A DNA stretch of 64,000 bases from Gloeocapsa sp. PCC 7428 (GCF_000317555.1 NC_019745.1:1612001-1676000), one strand, 5' to 3'; shown: positions 1-9,235, counted from the stretch's first letter. Program-made: numbers and translations. Notes: generated by a model not told the origin, from the sequence alone.

Positions 1-2
1 TT

Positions 3-1637
3 GAATTGTTTGCTCCATACATCAAAGGAGCAGCCTTGATCGGGGATTTCTCAAATTGGGAAGATATCCCCATGCAAAAAGGTGAAGACGGTTATTTCCG
101 TACGCAAGTAGAACTTGAAGACGGTAGTTATCAATATAAATTTCGCGTTCAATCCAAATCTTGGTTTTTTGAACCAGATCAATGGGTTGAGGTTGTCGAT
201 CCTTATGCGGTAGATATTGATAACCCTACTCAAAATGGAGTTGTACGGATCAAAGACGGACAACGCATCGTTGACACCTATGTTTGGCAACACGATGATA
301 AGCCATTACCCGCAGACCATGAGTTAGTCATCTATGAATTACACGTAGGCGATTTCTCTGGGGGCGAGGATGACCCTTATGCGCGTGGTAAGTACAAGCA
401 CGTTGTTGAGAAACTCGACTATCTCTGCGAATTGGGTGTCAATGCAATTGAACTCATGCCCGTTAAAGAATACCCAGGAGATCATAGCTGGGGATACAAC
501 CCTCGGCATTTCTTCGCTACAGAATCGAGTTACGGTCCAACAGAGGGATTAAAACATTTGATCGATGAATGCCATGCGCGAGGAATTCGCGTCATTATGG
601 ATGGTATTTATAACCACTCCGAGGCATCAGCCCCACTTACACAAATTGACCATGATTATTGGTATCATCATGCTCCCCGCGATCCTGATAACAACTGGGG
701 ACCAGAATTTAATTATGAGCATTACGACGAAAATTTAGAAACTTATCCAGCACGGCGATTTATTGGTGATAATGTCCGTTTCTGGATTCAGGAATATCAT
801 ACAGATGGTATTCGCTTCGATGCCGCACGGCAAATTGCTAACTATGACTTTATGCACTGGATTGTGCAAGAAGCCAAAAAGACGGCTGATATGAAGCCAT
901 TTTATACCGTTGCCGAACATATTCCTGAAACCCCCAGCATTACTAACGCTGATGGACCAATGGATGGTTGCTGGCATGATAGCTTTTATCACTGTGTTTT
1001 AGAACATATCTGCGGTGATACGTTTGATTTAGAACGCCTCAAGGATGTCATTGACTGTAAACGTCAAGGCTTCATGGGGACAGTGAACGTCGTTAATTAT
1101 TTAACGAACCACGACCACAACCACTTAATGGTTGAGTTAGGCGATCGCGAAATTTTTGATGAAGAAGCATTCAAGCGGATCAAACTTGGGGTTGCCATTT
1201 TAATGACAGCGATCGGCGTTCCCTTAGTATGGATGGGTGAAGAGTTTGGCGAATACAAGCCTAAAACTCCTGATTCTGCCAAAATTGATTGGACTTTGCT
1301 AGGCAACGACCTCAATCGTGGTTTATTTGAGTACTATAAAGGAATGATTGGGCTACGCAAGCAAAATCATGCACTTTACACCGAAAATATTGACTTCTTT
1401 CACGAAAATCCAGAAGCTAAAGTTCTCGCTTACACGCGCTGGAATGAGGAAGGTTCGCGTGTTGTTGTCATTGCGAACTTCTCAGAAAACTTCCTTGGTG
1501 GTTATCATGTGCCTAACTTCCCTGCGGCTGGTAAGTGGCATGAATGGACAGGAGACTACGATATAGAGTCTGGAGACGATGGCATGATGCTTGACATTGG
1601 AGGTTACGAAGCCAAAGTATTTGTTTGGCAACAGTAA
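3..1637 (+). CDS. GH13 alpha-amylase/branching-enzyme-like protein, 5' partial
   Basis: A glycoside hydrolase family 13 enzyme acting on alpha-glucans, probably in glycogen metabolism. The frame is already open at base 3 (reads ELFAPY), and the first residues are inside a CBM48/early-set beta-sandwich (GDFSNW, YQYKFRV). The gene therefore starts before the window, and the TTG at 6 is not the real start. Three catalytic acids of the clan are visible: the nucleophile Asp in GIRFDAARQ (codon 819-821), the acid/base Glu in VAEHIPE (915-917) and the transition-state Asp in NHDHNH (1113-1115). The CBM48 plus (beta/alpha)8 layout resembles branching enzyme and trehalohydrolase groups. The exact specificity cannot be told from sequence alone. 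Confidence 0.9.
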   Translation, partial: ELFAPYIKGAALIGDFSNWEDIPMQKGEDGYFRTQVELEDGSYQYKFRVQSKSWFFEPDQWVEVVDPYAVDIDNPTQNGVVRIKDGQRIVDTYVWQHDDKPLPADHELVIYELHVGDFSGGEDDPYARGKYKHVVEKLDYLCELGVNAIELMPVKEYPGDHSWGYNPRHFFATESSYGPTEGLKHLIDECHARGIRVIMDGIYNHSEASAPLTQIDHDYWYHHAPRDPDNNWGPEFNYEHYDENLETYPARRFIGDNVRFWIQEYHTDGIRFDAARQIANYDFMHWIVQEAKKTADMKPFYTVAEHIPETPSITNADGPMDGCWHDSFYHCVLEHICGDTFDLERLKDVIDCKRQGFMGTVNVVNYLTNHDHNHLMVELGDREIFDEEAFKRIKLGVAILMTAIGVPLVWMGEEFGEYKPKTPDSAKIDWTLLGNDLNRGLFEYYKGMIGLRKQNHALYTENIDFFHENPEAKVLAYTRWNEEGSRVVVIANFSENFLGGYHVPNFPAAGKWHEWTGDYDIESGDDGMMLDIGGYEAKVFVWQQ

Positions 1638-1667
1638 TGAGTTAGCTAAATGCGTTAAGCATTCCTC

Positions 1668-1703
1668 AAGTGAGCTTCATTCGTGTAGCTCACTTTTGGT
1701 TTT
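1668..1703 (+). terminator. Rho-independent terminator of the GH13 gene
   Basis: A perfect 9-bp stem AAGTGAGCT (1668-1676) / AGCTCACTT (1687-1695) with a 10-base loop is followed by TTGGTTTT. It lies 31 bases after the GH13 stop codon. Confidence 0.7.
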
Positions 1704-1770
1704 ACGCACATTATCCTAACGTCTGTTCAATGGAAATGAGCGTAGCGGTTGACATCGCAGCTATACAAAC

Positions 1771-1792
1771 GAAACCTATCTTCATAGGTTTC
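1771..1792. terminator. Perfect hairpin between convergent genes, possible terminator
   Basis: GAAACCTAT (1771-1779) pairs perfectly with ATAGGTTTC (1784-1792) around a CTTC tetraloop. It lies 49 bases beyond the 3' end of the minus-strand cphA2-like gene. Neither side has a strong U-tract immediately next to the stem, so terminator function is inferred from position and stem quality only. Confidence 0.45.
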
Positions 1793-1840
1793 TTAACATT
1801 GTTTTTTAGTTGAGCGAGGTGCGATTTTAATTGCTAGGCT

Positions 1841-3751
1841 TTATAATATCGTGCCGATCTCCTTAAGATAGACTCGTGTGAATGGCTCACCTACACCTAA
1901 CGTGTAATCTTCAATCAAGCCTCGACGACGAATAGAAATATTGTCTCTTTCTTTAACAACGATAGTTGAGTCTTCAAAGACATCTCGCGTCAACATCATT
2001 TCTGTTTCCGTTGGATCGTTGAGGACAACCATGTTACTACCGTAGTAAAACATGCCTTCTTTTTCTAAAACGTCTTCGTTATACTCGGCAATGAGTAAAT
2101 CAAGCTTGGGATTGCGTAGTAAGTTTTGAACGTTGTTGTTGTAGATTTTATTCAAAACTTTTTGCGAACGATTGACAAAAACACCATCTTGGCAAACTGC
2201 ACCGATTGTCCAATCGGGATGCTGCAAGAGAATGTGGTCAATTGTTTCTTGGAGTTCTCCTACAGAAACGCGATTGAATGTAATAATCGGTATTCTGGCA
2301 TGACTGCCAGACTCAAAAAACGTTTCGAGAATATGCGATGGGACATCAACGCTTTCACCAACAGCAGGATTAAGGTGCATAAAAATTCCAGGCGCTGCAT
2401 TAATTTCGATGATGCCAAAATTACCTGATTTCCAAGACTCAGCAAGACTGCGCGTAATGACGTCAATACCAAGACAAGTCAACCGAAAATGCTGGGCAAT
2501 ATCCTGTGCCAAAATGATGTTGTCATGATGCACATTGCGCGTTGCATCAATACTAAATCCGCCAGCAGAAAGATTGGCAACTTTACGTAGATACACCGTC
2601 CGATCTTTCTCTAGCACGCTATCTAATGACAAACCTTGTTCTTCTAGGTAAAGTTCCATTGCCTCATCGCACTGAATTTTACTCATTGCAGAGGTGGGTG
2701 TATCAAGACGCGCTGGTTTACGATTTTCACGCTCAATTAATTCGGCAATTGTCGATTCACCGTCACCAATAACCGATGCAGGACGCCGTTCGGTTGCAGC
2801 TACAAACCTACCATTAACACAAAGTAATCGAAAATCTGACCCTGAGATACTCTTTTCAACAATGATCCGAACCGGCTGATCTTCGGGAATCGCGTTGACT
2901 GCCCTATTGTAAGCGGATCTGAGTTCCTCAGAATTTTGCACATCTGCGGTGACGCCGATTCCTTTATGTCCTACTACAGGCTTAACTGCAACGGGATAAC
3001 CAATGTCTGTGGCTACTGCTAAGGCTTCTTTCAGCGAAGTTACCAGATCGCCACTTGGAACAGGAAAACCAAGCGTAGCGAGAAAAGCCTTACAGTCATC
3101 TTTGCGTGTGGTAAAGTCTGAATCGAGGTGACTATCAGAGTCAAAAGTTGTGGCTACACCGCGTACTTGCTTTCTGCCATAGCCATATTGCATCAAACCT
3201 TCATCCCACAGATAAAATGTCGGAATGCGTTTTTGATCAGCGGTGCGCAATAAAGCATAAACTGTAGGACCACCGTAAACTGATTGCCGGAATTTATCTT
3301 GAAGGACTCTAATCTGCTCATCGTAGATGATTTCTCGATTTTGTGTAATAGCTTCAAACCAATCCCAAACAAAATAAACAACTGCGCGGACGGTTTTACC
3401 ATGCAATGATTGCACTGCGATGCTGGCGTACTCTGGATGGTGTTCAATACTCCAACGATTTAAATGTAAGCCCATGTCGAGTTTCCCGACTTCGGACACT
3501 GTGCGGGCAAACAAATGTGCGTGAGATTGATACTTTTCGCTACGCAGTTGCGGATAGCGATCGCTTACTGCTGCAATATAATCTTCTATGGCTAAAGGTT
3601 CCTGATACTCTGTCAGCGCTAAATCAAAGACTAATGCCCCTGTTTCTAAATAACGATTAGGACCTTCGTAATGTTTAAAATTAAAGATATCGAAGACATC
3701 AGTTGCTCTAGCATTCACTCTAACTACATCTGTACTTGCGCTTTGTACCAT
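1841..3751 (-). CDS. cphA2: Cyanophycin synthetase-like protein, truncated CphA2 type
   Basis: About 636 residues, against roughly 870-900 for classic CphA. The N-terminal domain is CphA-like (EGPNRYL, about 30-160) and is followed by a complete ATP-grasp domain (KPVVGHKGIGV, IEINAAPGIFMHLNP). Where CphA would carry the Mur-ligase P-loop, this protein reads IPIITFNRVSVGELQ, so the second ATP site is missing. A shortened ligase-like remnant follows (NPKLDLLIAEYNEDVLEKEG). This matches the CphA2 type, described as polymerising beta-Asp-Arg dipeptides with one ATP-dependent site. An alternative start 7 codons upstream (3772) exists. The ATG at 3751 is preferred because GGGAGAA sits just before it. 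It is transcribed away from the cyanophycinase gene, so both ends of the dipeptide/polymer cycle sit together. Confidence 0.78.
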   Translation of the reverse strand: MVQSASTDVVRVNARATDVFDIFNFKHYEGPNRYLETGALVFDLALTEYQEPLAIEDYIAAVSDRYPQLRSEKYQSHAHLFARTVSEVGKLDMGLHLNRWSIEHHPEYASIAVQSLHGKTVRAVVYFVWDWFEAITQNREIIYDEQIRVLQDKFRQSVYGGPTVYALLRTADQKRIPTFYLWDEGLMQYGYGRKQVRGVATTFDSDSHLDSDFTTRKDDCKAFLATLGFPVPSGDLVTSLKEALAVATDIGYPVAVKPVVGHKGIGVTADVQNSEELRSAYNRAVNAIPEDQPVRIIVEKSISGSDFRLLCVNGRFVAATERRPASVIGDGESTIAELIERENRKPARLDTPTSAMSKIQCDEAMELYLEEQGLSLDSVLEKDRTVYLRKVANLSAGGFSIDATRNVHHDNIILAQDIAQHFRLTCLGIDVITRSLAESWKSGNFGIIEINAAPGIFMHLNPAVGESVDVPSHILETFFESGSHARIPIITFNRVSVGELQETIDHILLQHPDWTIGAVCQDGVFVNRSQKVLNKIYNNNVQNLLRNPKLDLLIAEYNEDVLEKEGMFYYGSNMVVLNDPTETEMMLTRDVFEDSTIVVKERDNISIRRRGLIEDYTLGVGEPFTRVYLKEIGTIL

Positions 3752-4132
3752 CGAGTTTCTCCCAAAAATCATTATGGACGCTCAGTTGCGCCTCAACTTC
3801 ACTACTTACTAATTACCTCTGGAGAAGCCGAAGGCTAGAGATATGTGCAATTAATGCACAAGTTGTTTTGGCATGGCTAGCATTCTCTTGCGCGTGAACG
3901 TCCTTGAATATCAAACCAAATATGACTAGCCACGTCTGCGACCAAGATTAACTTTAATAGCGCTATTTTTTAGCTATCTGAGGGTATAGTTTCGCTAAAG
4001 CTTTTTTCCAACTCAGCGTTTAATCTCGTTGATTTTTTTTACTTAGATATATAACCTGCGAAAGGTGCGCTCTGACTACTGCTATGAGTAAATATAAATA
4101 TTAATTAAAGAAGTTTAGGAGACAGCACAATT
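3752..4132. other. Intergenic region between divergent genes
   Basis: AT-rich DNA between cphA2 (minus) and the 72-aa gene (plus) that must hold both promoters. A short inverted CTCTGGAGAAGCCGAAGGCTAGAG-like motif lies near 3820-3840. I see no convincing gene, NtcA-type GTA-N8-TAC site or RNA. Confidence 0.5.
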
Positions 4133-4351
4133 ATGAACGATATGGAAGCTGCTCTTCGAGAAGAAATTCGGCAACTAGCAGAAGAAGCATTTCATAGAAA
4201 ACTCATCTCAGGTTATGGCGATGGTCCAACCAAAAATGAGTATCAAATTGTTTTTAAAGGAAAACCAAGGCACCTTCCGCTTAAACGCGCGCGCGCTTTC
4301 CTAGACAACTTAATTTTGCGAAGCCGTGTTAGAGAAGCTTCTTCAGTGTAG
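4133..4351 (+). CDS. Conserved-looking small protein, 72 aa, unknown function
   Basis: I do not recognise a named family. It is acidic at the N terminus (MEAALREEIRQLAEEAF, probably helical) and basic in the second half (KGKPRHLPLKRARAFLDNLILRSRVRE), with no Cys, signal peptide or membrane segment. A good ribosome-binding site (TTAGGAGA) precedes the ATG, and a clean terminator follows the stop codon, which together argue for a real gene. It lies between cphA2 and cyanophycinase. A role in cyanophycin metabolism is only guilt by association. A run of alternating CG occurs around 4285-4296 inside the coding sequence. Confidence 0.7.
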   Translation: MNDMEAALREEIRQLAEEAFHRKLISGYGDGPTKNEYQIVFKGKPRHLPLKRARAFLDNLILRSRVREASSV

Positions 4352-4714
4352 ACAATCAATAAGTACTTTGTAGTAAAAATTTTAACCTTAAATATACCCG
4401 CCGTTAGTAACAGATCCTAGTTTTAGGGTCTTTTTTATGTCCATAAAAGTTGTAGCCATTCTGCAATGCGTGTTAACTCAAACACTGGAGATTTTAATCT
4501 TCTGTATATAAATCTACCAAACGGGTAATAGCACAAACAAAATTATTATGGTCTAGTTAATATGTATAAGCAGGATTTATGCAAGTTCTTGTTCTTTTCT
4601 ACGTAAGATTATTTTGTCATTAGAAGTAGGTGAACAGAGAACTAACAAAGGTTGAAACTTAAACGTCCGTCGATGATGCTTAAATCCTGATTCTCAGCAA
4701 CAATCGGAGGAAAT
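4352..4714. other. Intergenic region upstream of cyanophycinase
   Basis: Holds the terminator of the 72-aa gene (4413-4436) and then about 275 bases of AT-rich leader/promoter DNA for the cyanophycinase gene. Nothing else is recognisable. Confidence 0.5.
4413..4436 (+). terminator. Rho-independent terminator of the 72-aa gene
   Basis: GATCCT (4413-4418) pairs with AGGGTC (4425-4430), one G-T wobble included, and six T residues follow directly (4431-4436). It is 62 bases after the stop codon. Confidence 0.75.
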
Positions 4715-5623
4715 ATGGCACAAAGCCAAGCAAAAGGTCAATTGGTGATTATCGGTGGAGCCGAAGATAAAGAGGGAGAATGCACGATTTTACGTGAATT
4801 TGTTCGCCGCGCAGGAGGAACAAAAGCTAGAGTTGTGATTATGACAGCCGCAACCGAACTACCACGCGAAGTCGGAGAAAATTATATTAGAATTTTTGAG
4901 CGTTTAGGCGCTGAAGATGTACGGATAATAGATACAGAAACACGTGAAGATGCTAGCTCTTCAACAGCATTGGAAGCAATTGAAAAAGCAACAGGTGTAT
5001 TTTTTACTGGAGGGGATCAAGCCCGTATTACAAGTATTTTAAAAGATACAGAAATTGATGCAAAAATTCACGAACGCTTTCAAGCAGGAATTGTTGTTGG
5101 CGGAACAAGCGCGGGAGCGGCGGTGATGCCTGATGTCATGATTGTAGAAGGCGACTCTGAAACAAACCCTCGCATGGAAATTGTAGACTTAGGTCCTGGT
5201 ATGGCCTTTCTTCCAGGAGTTGTCATCGATCAACATTTCTCACAACGCGGGCGCTTAGGACGCTTAATTGCTGCGCTAGCACAACAGCCTGCTGTTTTAG
5301 GATTTGGTATTGATGAAAATACCGCTATAGTTGTCAGTGATGACCAATTTGAAGTTGTTGGGGAAGGTTCAGTTACAGTTGTAGATGATTCCAATGTTAC
5401 GCACACCAATGTTAACGAAATACTAAAGGATGAGGCTTTAGCTGTTTGTGGTGCTAAACTGCATATCTTACCTCATGGCTACAAGTTCAACCTCAAAACT
5501 CGCAAGCCCATATTAGATAACGTTTCTTCAGCTTCTACTGAATTACAAAATAATGGTTCAAATGATAACCAAACAGTAGAAGTATCAACTGAGCAACAAT
5601 TATTAGAGCAATTAGCAACATAA
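4715..5623 (+). CDS. cphB: Cyanophycinase
   Basis: Cytoplasmic serine-type exopeptidase of the peptidase S51 family that cuts cyanophycin into beta-Asp-Arg dipeptides. The family-defining GGTSAGA nucleophile motif places the catalytic Ser at residue 132. GGAEDKEGE near the N terminus, FTGGDQ and DQHFSQRGRLGRL are also typical. The protein is 302 aa. The core ends near residue 270, and the last 30 residues are a low-complexity Ser/Asn/Gln tail. A strong ribosome-binding site (GGAGG, 6 bases before ATG) fixes the start. It stands alone on its strand and ends in a good terminator. It lies about 1 kb from the divergent cphA2-like gene, forming a small cyanophycin locus. Confidence 0.95.
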   Translation: MAQSQAKGQLVIIGGAEDKEGECTILREFVRRAGGTKARVVIMTAATELPREVGENYIRIFERLGAEDVRIIDTETREDASSSTALEAIEKATGVFFTGGDQARITSILKDTEIDAKIHERFQAGIVVGGTSAGAAVMPDVMIVEGDSETNPRMEIVDLGPGMAFLPGVVIDQHFSQRGRLGRLIAALAQQPAVLGFGIDENTAIVVSDDQFEVVGEGSVTVVDDSNVTHTNVNEILKDEALAVCGAKLHILPHGYKFNLKTRKPILDNVSSASTELQNNGSNDNQTVEVSTEQQLLEQLAT

Positions 5624-5650
5624 AATAAATTAAGCAATTAATCTGTTGGA

Positions 5651-5679
5651 GAAGAAGCGCTACCCACTTCTTCTTTTTT
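5651..5679 (+). terminator. Rho-independent terminator of cyanophycinase gene
   Basis: GAAGAAG (5651-5657) pairs perfectly with CTTCTTC (5667-5673), followed by six T residues. It starts 28 bases after the cphB stop codon. Confidence 0.8.
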
Positions 5680-5744
5680 GTATAATTAGATAAATTAATA
5701 TTTAAAAGTTAGTAAATATTTTAATAAAAACCTTATTGATAGTT

Positions 5745-5751
5745 TGTTTTA
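5745..5751. repeat. Target-site duplication of the IS982 element, left copy
   Basis: TGTTTTA, identical to 6714-6720 on the other side of the element. Confidence 0.85.
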
Positions 5752-6713
5752 ACCTGAGTTCGGGTTAAGCACTTTGAGATAAAAGCCAGTCCATCTGAAG
5801 GCTGGGTTTCTTAGGTTGATGGCAATAAGCGATTAATCCACACAGAACGTTAACGCAAAAATTCACAGGACTACGGTGCCTGGAATGTTCAATCTGAGAA
5901 ATATTCTTGAGTTGGTCGTTAATAGTCTCAATAATGGAACGTTTACGGGATAAAAGCTTGTCATGCAGAAGCATCAACTTGTTTTTCATATTGCGCCGAG
6001 GTTTAGCAAAAAACTGAATACCGAAGTCTTCTAAAAGTTGAGCTGCCAGTTTTTGAGAAACATAACCTCTATCGGCAAAAATCTTGCCAAACAGCTGACT
6101 AAGTAAATCAGGAACTGGCTGACGGTCATCAACATTACCAGGAGTGATAGTCACATTTAAGAGTTGACCAAGTTCATTGACGACAATATGAAGTTTGAAA
6201 CCATAAAACCAGTCCACAGAAGTTTTGCCACGAGCCGCTAAACCTTGAAACACTTTGTGTTGAGCAATCCGTCGATTATGACAGACTTTTAAGCTTGTCG
6301 AATCTATCAAACCGATACCTGTACATTTTCCAAAACAATGCTTGAGGTAAACGCACAACGGTATCAAGGTCGATGGTAGCCATTCAATAAATCTTTGATA
6401 ACTCGGAAGACCTGGAAAAGCATCACTCCAATATCGTTTCACTTGATTCAAATAAAAATACTTAAAATTTCGGTAGTGATTCTGATGAAACGCAATCAGT
6501 ATCGTCATTATCTCACTCCAACATAGACCTTTTGAACGATTACGTTTTATTCCTCCATGACTTAATAGCTTTTTGTGCCACTGCGCTTCAAAAGCCTTAC
6601 AGAAATCATCTACATGGCAAAACAAAGCCTCTAAACTAAACATAGGGCAGGTTGCTGGATTTGTCGTTATTTTCAGCTTACTACCTGCCCCTTTCCTTAT
6701 CCCGAACTCAGGT
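5752..6713 (-). mobile_element. IS982-family insertion sequence, complete
   Basis: A 962-bp element with imperfect terminal inverted repeats: ACCTGAGTTCGGGTTAAG at the left end and the complement of CTTATCCCGAACTCAGGT at the right end, with one mismatch. The ends start with AC, as in IS982 elements. It is flanked by a perfect 7-bp direct repeat TGTTTTA (5745-5751 and 6714-6720). It contains one intact transposase gene on the minus strand, whose stop codon lies within the left inverted repeat. Perfect target duplication and an intact gene indicate a fairly recent insertion into the spacer between cyanophycinase and rpsO. Confidence 0.92.
5765..6643 (-). CDS. IS982-family transposase
   Basis: A DDE transposase of 292 aa, the usual length for the family, that catalyses excision and insertion of the surrounding element. 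The acidic triad can be placed at Asp114 (LIDSTSLKV), Asp191 (IFADRGYV) and Glu239 (RSIIETIND). GNVDDRQPVPDL and WFYGFKLH are typical of IS982 proteins. The coding sequence has no frameshift or internal stop. It begins 70 bases inside the right end of the element and stops in the left inverted repeat. Confidence 0.95.
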   Translation of the reverse strand: MFSLEALFCHVDDFCKAFEAQWHKKLLSHGGIKRNRSKGLCWSEIMTILIAFHQNHYRNFKYFYLNQVKRYWSDAFPGLPSYQRFIEWLPSTLIPLCVYLKHCFGKCTGIGLIDSTSLKVCHNRRIAQHKVFQGLAARGKTSVDWFYGFKLHIVVNELGQLLNVTITPGNVDDRQPVPDLLSQLFGKIFADRGYVSQKLAAQLLEDFGIQFFAKPRRNMKNKLMLLHDKLLSRKRSIIETINDQLKNISQIEHSRHRSPVNFCVNVLCGLIAYCHQPKKPSLQMDWLLSQSA

Positions 6714-6720
6714 TGTTTTA
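6714..6720. repeat. Target-site duplication of the IS982 element, right copy
   Basis: TGTTTTA, identical to 5745-5751. Confidence 0.85.
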
Positions 6721-7175
6721 GGATGTTTATACTAACTTTGAAGAAAAAGAATTGCGCTACGTCTTTAAAATTCGGCTTACATACAGAAAGTATTGTATAT
6801 CTGCAAGAGGTTCTAGATCAAAAGTTGCTGGCTGACAACAATTGTTGGGGGAATTCATGAGTGCAGTTTATTACTGTGAGTTTAGGCGATCGCCACTTCA
6901 CAAATTGCTAAGTATAAATTTATACAGTAAAAACCGTCGTGCGTGGCTGAGTTAAGCCATAACCGAAGCTCAGGAATAATAGCTCATACATCATGTTCGT
7001 TCATCAATATCAACGGTGGTTCCAACAAAAAGACGAAATTTCTTTTCTAACCCCGACCTTTGAACCGCAGGTCTGCGTAGCATCCTCCGCTCTTTGCCCC
7101 CTCTCACATCTGTGAAGGCTGTGGTAACATGAGAGATTGCTGCAATAAATCTATTTAGTCTTAATCGAGTAAACC
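6721..7175. other. Intergenic/leader region upstream of rpsO
   Basis: 455 bases between the IS element and rpsO. An open stretch just beyond the element (to about 6860) encodes a Lys-rich peptide that I cannot assign; it has no start signal of its own and may be chance. The part nearest rpsO is the probable promoter and leader. Leaders of S15 genes often bind S15, but I cannot identify the site here. Confidence 0.4.
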
Positions 7176-7445
7176 ATGGCTTTGACGCAAGAGCGCAAAC
7201 AAGAGTTAATTTCTAACTATCAACTGCACGAAACTGATACTGGCTCATCGGCTGTTCAAATTGCGATGCTGACTGAGCGCATTAACCGCTTGAGCGAACA
7301 TCTCAGGAGCAATCAGAAAGATCATTCTTCTCGACGAGGATTATTAAAACTGATCGGTCAGCGCAAGCGTTTGCTATCCTATCTGCAAACAGAGGATCGA
7401 GAACAGTATCAAAATTTAATTAGCCGCCTTGGTATTCGCGGTTAA
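7176..7445 (+). CDS. rpsO: 30S ribosomal protein S15
   Basis: Primary 16S rRNA-binding protein of the small subunit. It is 89 aa, the normal length. Family signatures are visible: [20 protein letters not shown] near the N terminus and [22 protein letters not shown] in the centre, the rRNA-contact helices. It is followed after 15 bases by the PAM68-like gene, whose ribosome-binding site overlaps the rpsO stop codon, so the two are probably cotranscribed. Confidence 0.98.
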   Translation: MALTQERKQELISNYQLHETDTGSSAVQIAMLTERINRLSEHLRSNQKDHSSRRGLLKLIGQRKRLLSYLQTEDREQYQNLISRLGIRG

Positions 7446-7460
7446 GGAGTAATCGATTGC

Positions 7461-7934
7461 ATGGCACCTGAACCTAAAAATAAGCGTTTGCCCTTTGAAC
7501 CGAGTAAAAAAATTCAAAAAACGGCAAAAGCCAAAAAACAAGCCCCAGTCGTCAAAAAAACACAAGAAGTAGCAACTAAAAGCGATCAATCACCACCGGT
7601 AACACGAGCGCAAATGGCTGTGCCAAAAGTAGTGAGCGATCGCATGGCGCGACGCATGGCAGCTTTTTGTGGTATACCAACGGCGTTAGGTATGTCCACG
7701 TTTATTGTCAGCTACTTGATAGTCAGTCACGGCTGGTTTAAATTGCCAAACGTAGCAGTTTTGCTAGTCAGTATGGGCTTTTTTGGTTTAGGTGTATTGG
7801 GTCTATCCTACGGTGTCCTTTCTGCTTCTTGGGATGAAGAAATTGTGGGCAGTATGCTAGGCTGGCAAGAGTTCACCAGCAACTGGGGACGAATGCTGTC
7901 AGCTTGGCGTTCAAGACGACAGAAAAACGTGTAA
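7461..7934 (+). CDS. PAM68-family photosystem II assembly protein
   Basis: A small thylakoid membrane protein of the PAM68 family, implicated in early photosystem II assembly. The first 65 residues are Lys-rich and disordered (KKIQKTAKAKKQAPVVKK). They are followed by the conserved VSDRMARRMAAFCGIPTALG segment, two hydrophobic segments (about 70-90 and 95-118) and the conserved SASWDEE...LGWQEFTSNWGRM end. Its 157-aa length fits the family. The start is supported by AAGGAGT, which overlaps the rpsO stop codon, pointing to translational coupling with rpsO. Confidence 0.88.
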   Translation: MAPEPKNKRLPFEPSKKIQKTAKAKKQAPVVKKTQEVATKSDQSPPVTRAQMAVPKVVSDRMARRMAAFCGIPTALGMSTFIVSYLIVSHGWFKLPNVAVLLVSMGFFGLGVLGLSYGVLSASWDEEIVGSMLGWQEFTSNWGRMLSAWRSRRQKNV

Positions 7935-8089
7935 CGGCTTTAGGACTTGACTTTAATAACTGCGATCGCCCAAGATTGCTGCGCTCATTCGTAATTCATG
8001 CGGTGAGCGAATGGGCGTTATATTTGAATTGTGTAGGATTTATTTTTACAGAGCATAGAGCAACGAAATACTGAGCAAGGAATTTACAC

Positions 8090-9151
8090 ATGATTGTAGT
8101 CATGAAAGTCGGCTCTCCCGAAGTTGAAATCACTCGTGTAAGCGAAGAACTCGCTACGTGGGGTTTAACACCGGAAAAGATTGTTGGCAAGCACAAAGTC
8201 GTTTTAGGCTTGGTGGGAGACACTGCAAGTCTAGATCCACTGCAAATTCAAGAGATTAGCCCTTGGATTGAACAAGTGTTACGCGTAGAGCAACCTTTTA
8301 AACGAGTCAGTCGCGAGTTCCGTCATGGCGAAGCCAGTGAGGTAGCTGTTGCCACTCCTAACGGTACAGTTTACTTTGGACAACATCATCCTGTCGTTGT
8401 AGTAGCAGGACCTTGCTCGGTAGAAAATGAAGCAATGATTGTCGAAACGGCACGGCGCGTCAAAGCCGCAGGTGCAACGTTCCTACGCGGTGGTGCATAT
8501 AAACCTAGAACTTCGCCGTATGCGTTTCAAGGACATGGCGAGAGTGCTTTAGAATTACTCGCAGCAGCACGCGAAGCGAGTGGGTTAGGAATTATTACCG
8601 AAGTCATGGATGCGGCTGACCTGGACAAAATTGTCGAAGTTGCAGATGTCGTTCAAGTCGGGGCGCGCAATATGCAAAATTTCTCGCTGCTCAAAAAAGT
8701 CGGCGCGCAACCTAAGCCCGTGCTACTCAAGCGCGGCATGTCTGCAACAATTGAAGAGTGGTTAATGGCAGCAGAATATATCTTAGCTGCCGGAAATTCC
8801 AATGTTATTTTATGCGAACGCGGAATTCGGACGTTTGATCGGCAGTATGCACGCAACACACTCGATTTAGCAGTTATTCCTGTATTGCGATCGCTGACAC
8901 ACTTACCAATCATGATCGATCCCAGCCACGGTACAGGTAAAGCAGAATACGTTCCGGCGATGTCGCTTGCCGCAGTTGCAGCAGGAACCGATTCTTTGAT
9001 GATTGAAGTCCATCCCAACCCTGCAAAAGCTTTATCAGATGGTCCACAATCGTTAACACCAGAACGTTTTGACCGTTTAATGCAAGAACTCAGCGTCATT
9101 GGTAAAGCTGTATCGCGTTGGCAACAACCAGTGATCGCTTTGTCGCATTAG
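8090..9151 (+). CDS. aroF: 3-deoxy-7-phosphoheptulonate synthase (DAHP synthase)
   Basis: First enzyme of the shikimate pathway: phosphoenolpyruvate + erythrose 4-phosphate to DAHP. It is 353 aa with an N-terminal regulatory ferredoxin-like domain ([17 protein letters not shown], to about residue 85) and then a type I-beta barrel. Core motifs are VVAGPCSVE (PEP/metal site), [34 protein letters not shown] and MIDPSHGTG. This architecture is that of the Bacillus/Thermotoga-like enzymes, in which the N-terminal domain mediates feedback control. AAGGA lies upstream of the ATG. It is transcribed alone, convergent with the hsp20 gene. Confidence 0.96.
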   Translation: MIVVMKVGSPEVEITRVSEELATWGLTPEKIVGKHKVVLGLVGDTASLDPLQIQEISPWIEQVLRVEQPFKRVSREFRHGEASEVAVATPNGTVYFGQHHPVVVVAGPCSVENEAMIVETARRVKAAGATFLRGGAYKPRTSPYAFQGHGESALELLAAAREASGLGIITEVMDAADLDKIVEVADVVQVGARNMQNFSLLKKVGAQPKPVLLKRGMSATIEEWLMAAEYILAAGNSNVILCERGIRTFDRQYARNTLDLAVIPVLRSLTHLPIMIDPSHGTGKAEYVPAMSLAAVAAGTDSLMIEVHPNPAKALSDGPQSLTPERFDRLMQELSVIGKAVSRWQQPVIALSH

Positions 9152-9174
9152 TTGACTGACCCCTGCTATAACAA

Positions 9175-9200
9175 CAAAAAAGCCTGAGATTGCACTCAGG
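9175..9200 (-). terminator. Terminator of the hsp20 gene (minus strand)
   Basis: CCTGAG (9183-9188) pairs with CTCAGG (9195-9200). On the minus strand the stem is followed by CTTTTTTGTTGT, so it best serves the hsp20 gene. The same stem may also slow transcription coming from aroF. Confidence 0.7.
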
Positions 9201-9235
9201 ACTTACCACACTTAGGTTGTATTTATCCAACAGCC

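Noticed and set aside
8653..9099. 148-codon minus-strand frame in the DAHP synthase gene
   Set aside because: Antisense to well conserved plus-strand motifs, no ribosome-binding site and no recognisable domain.
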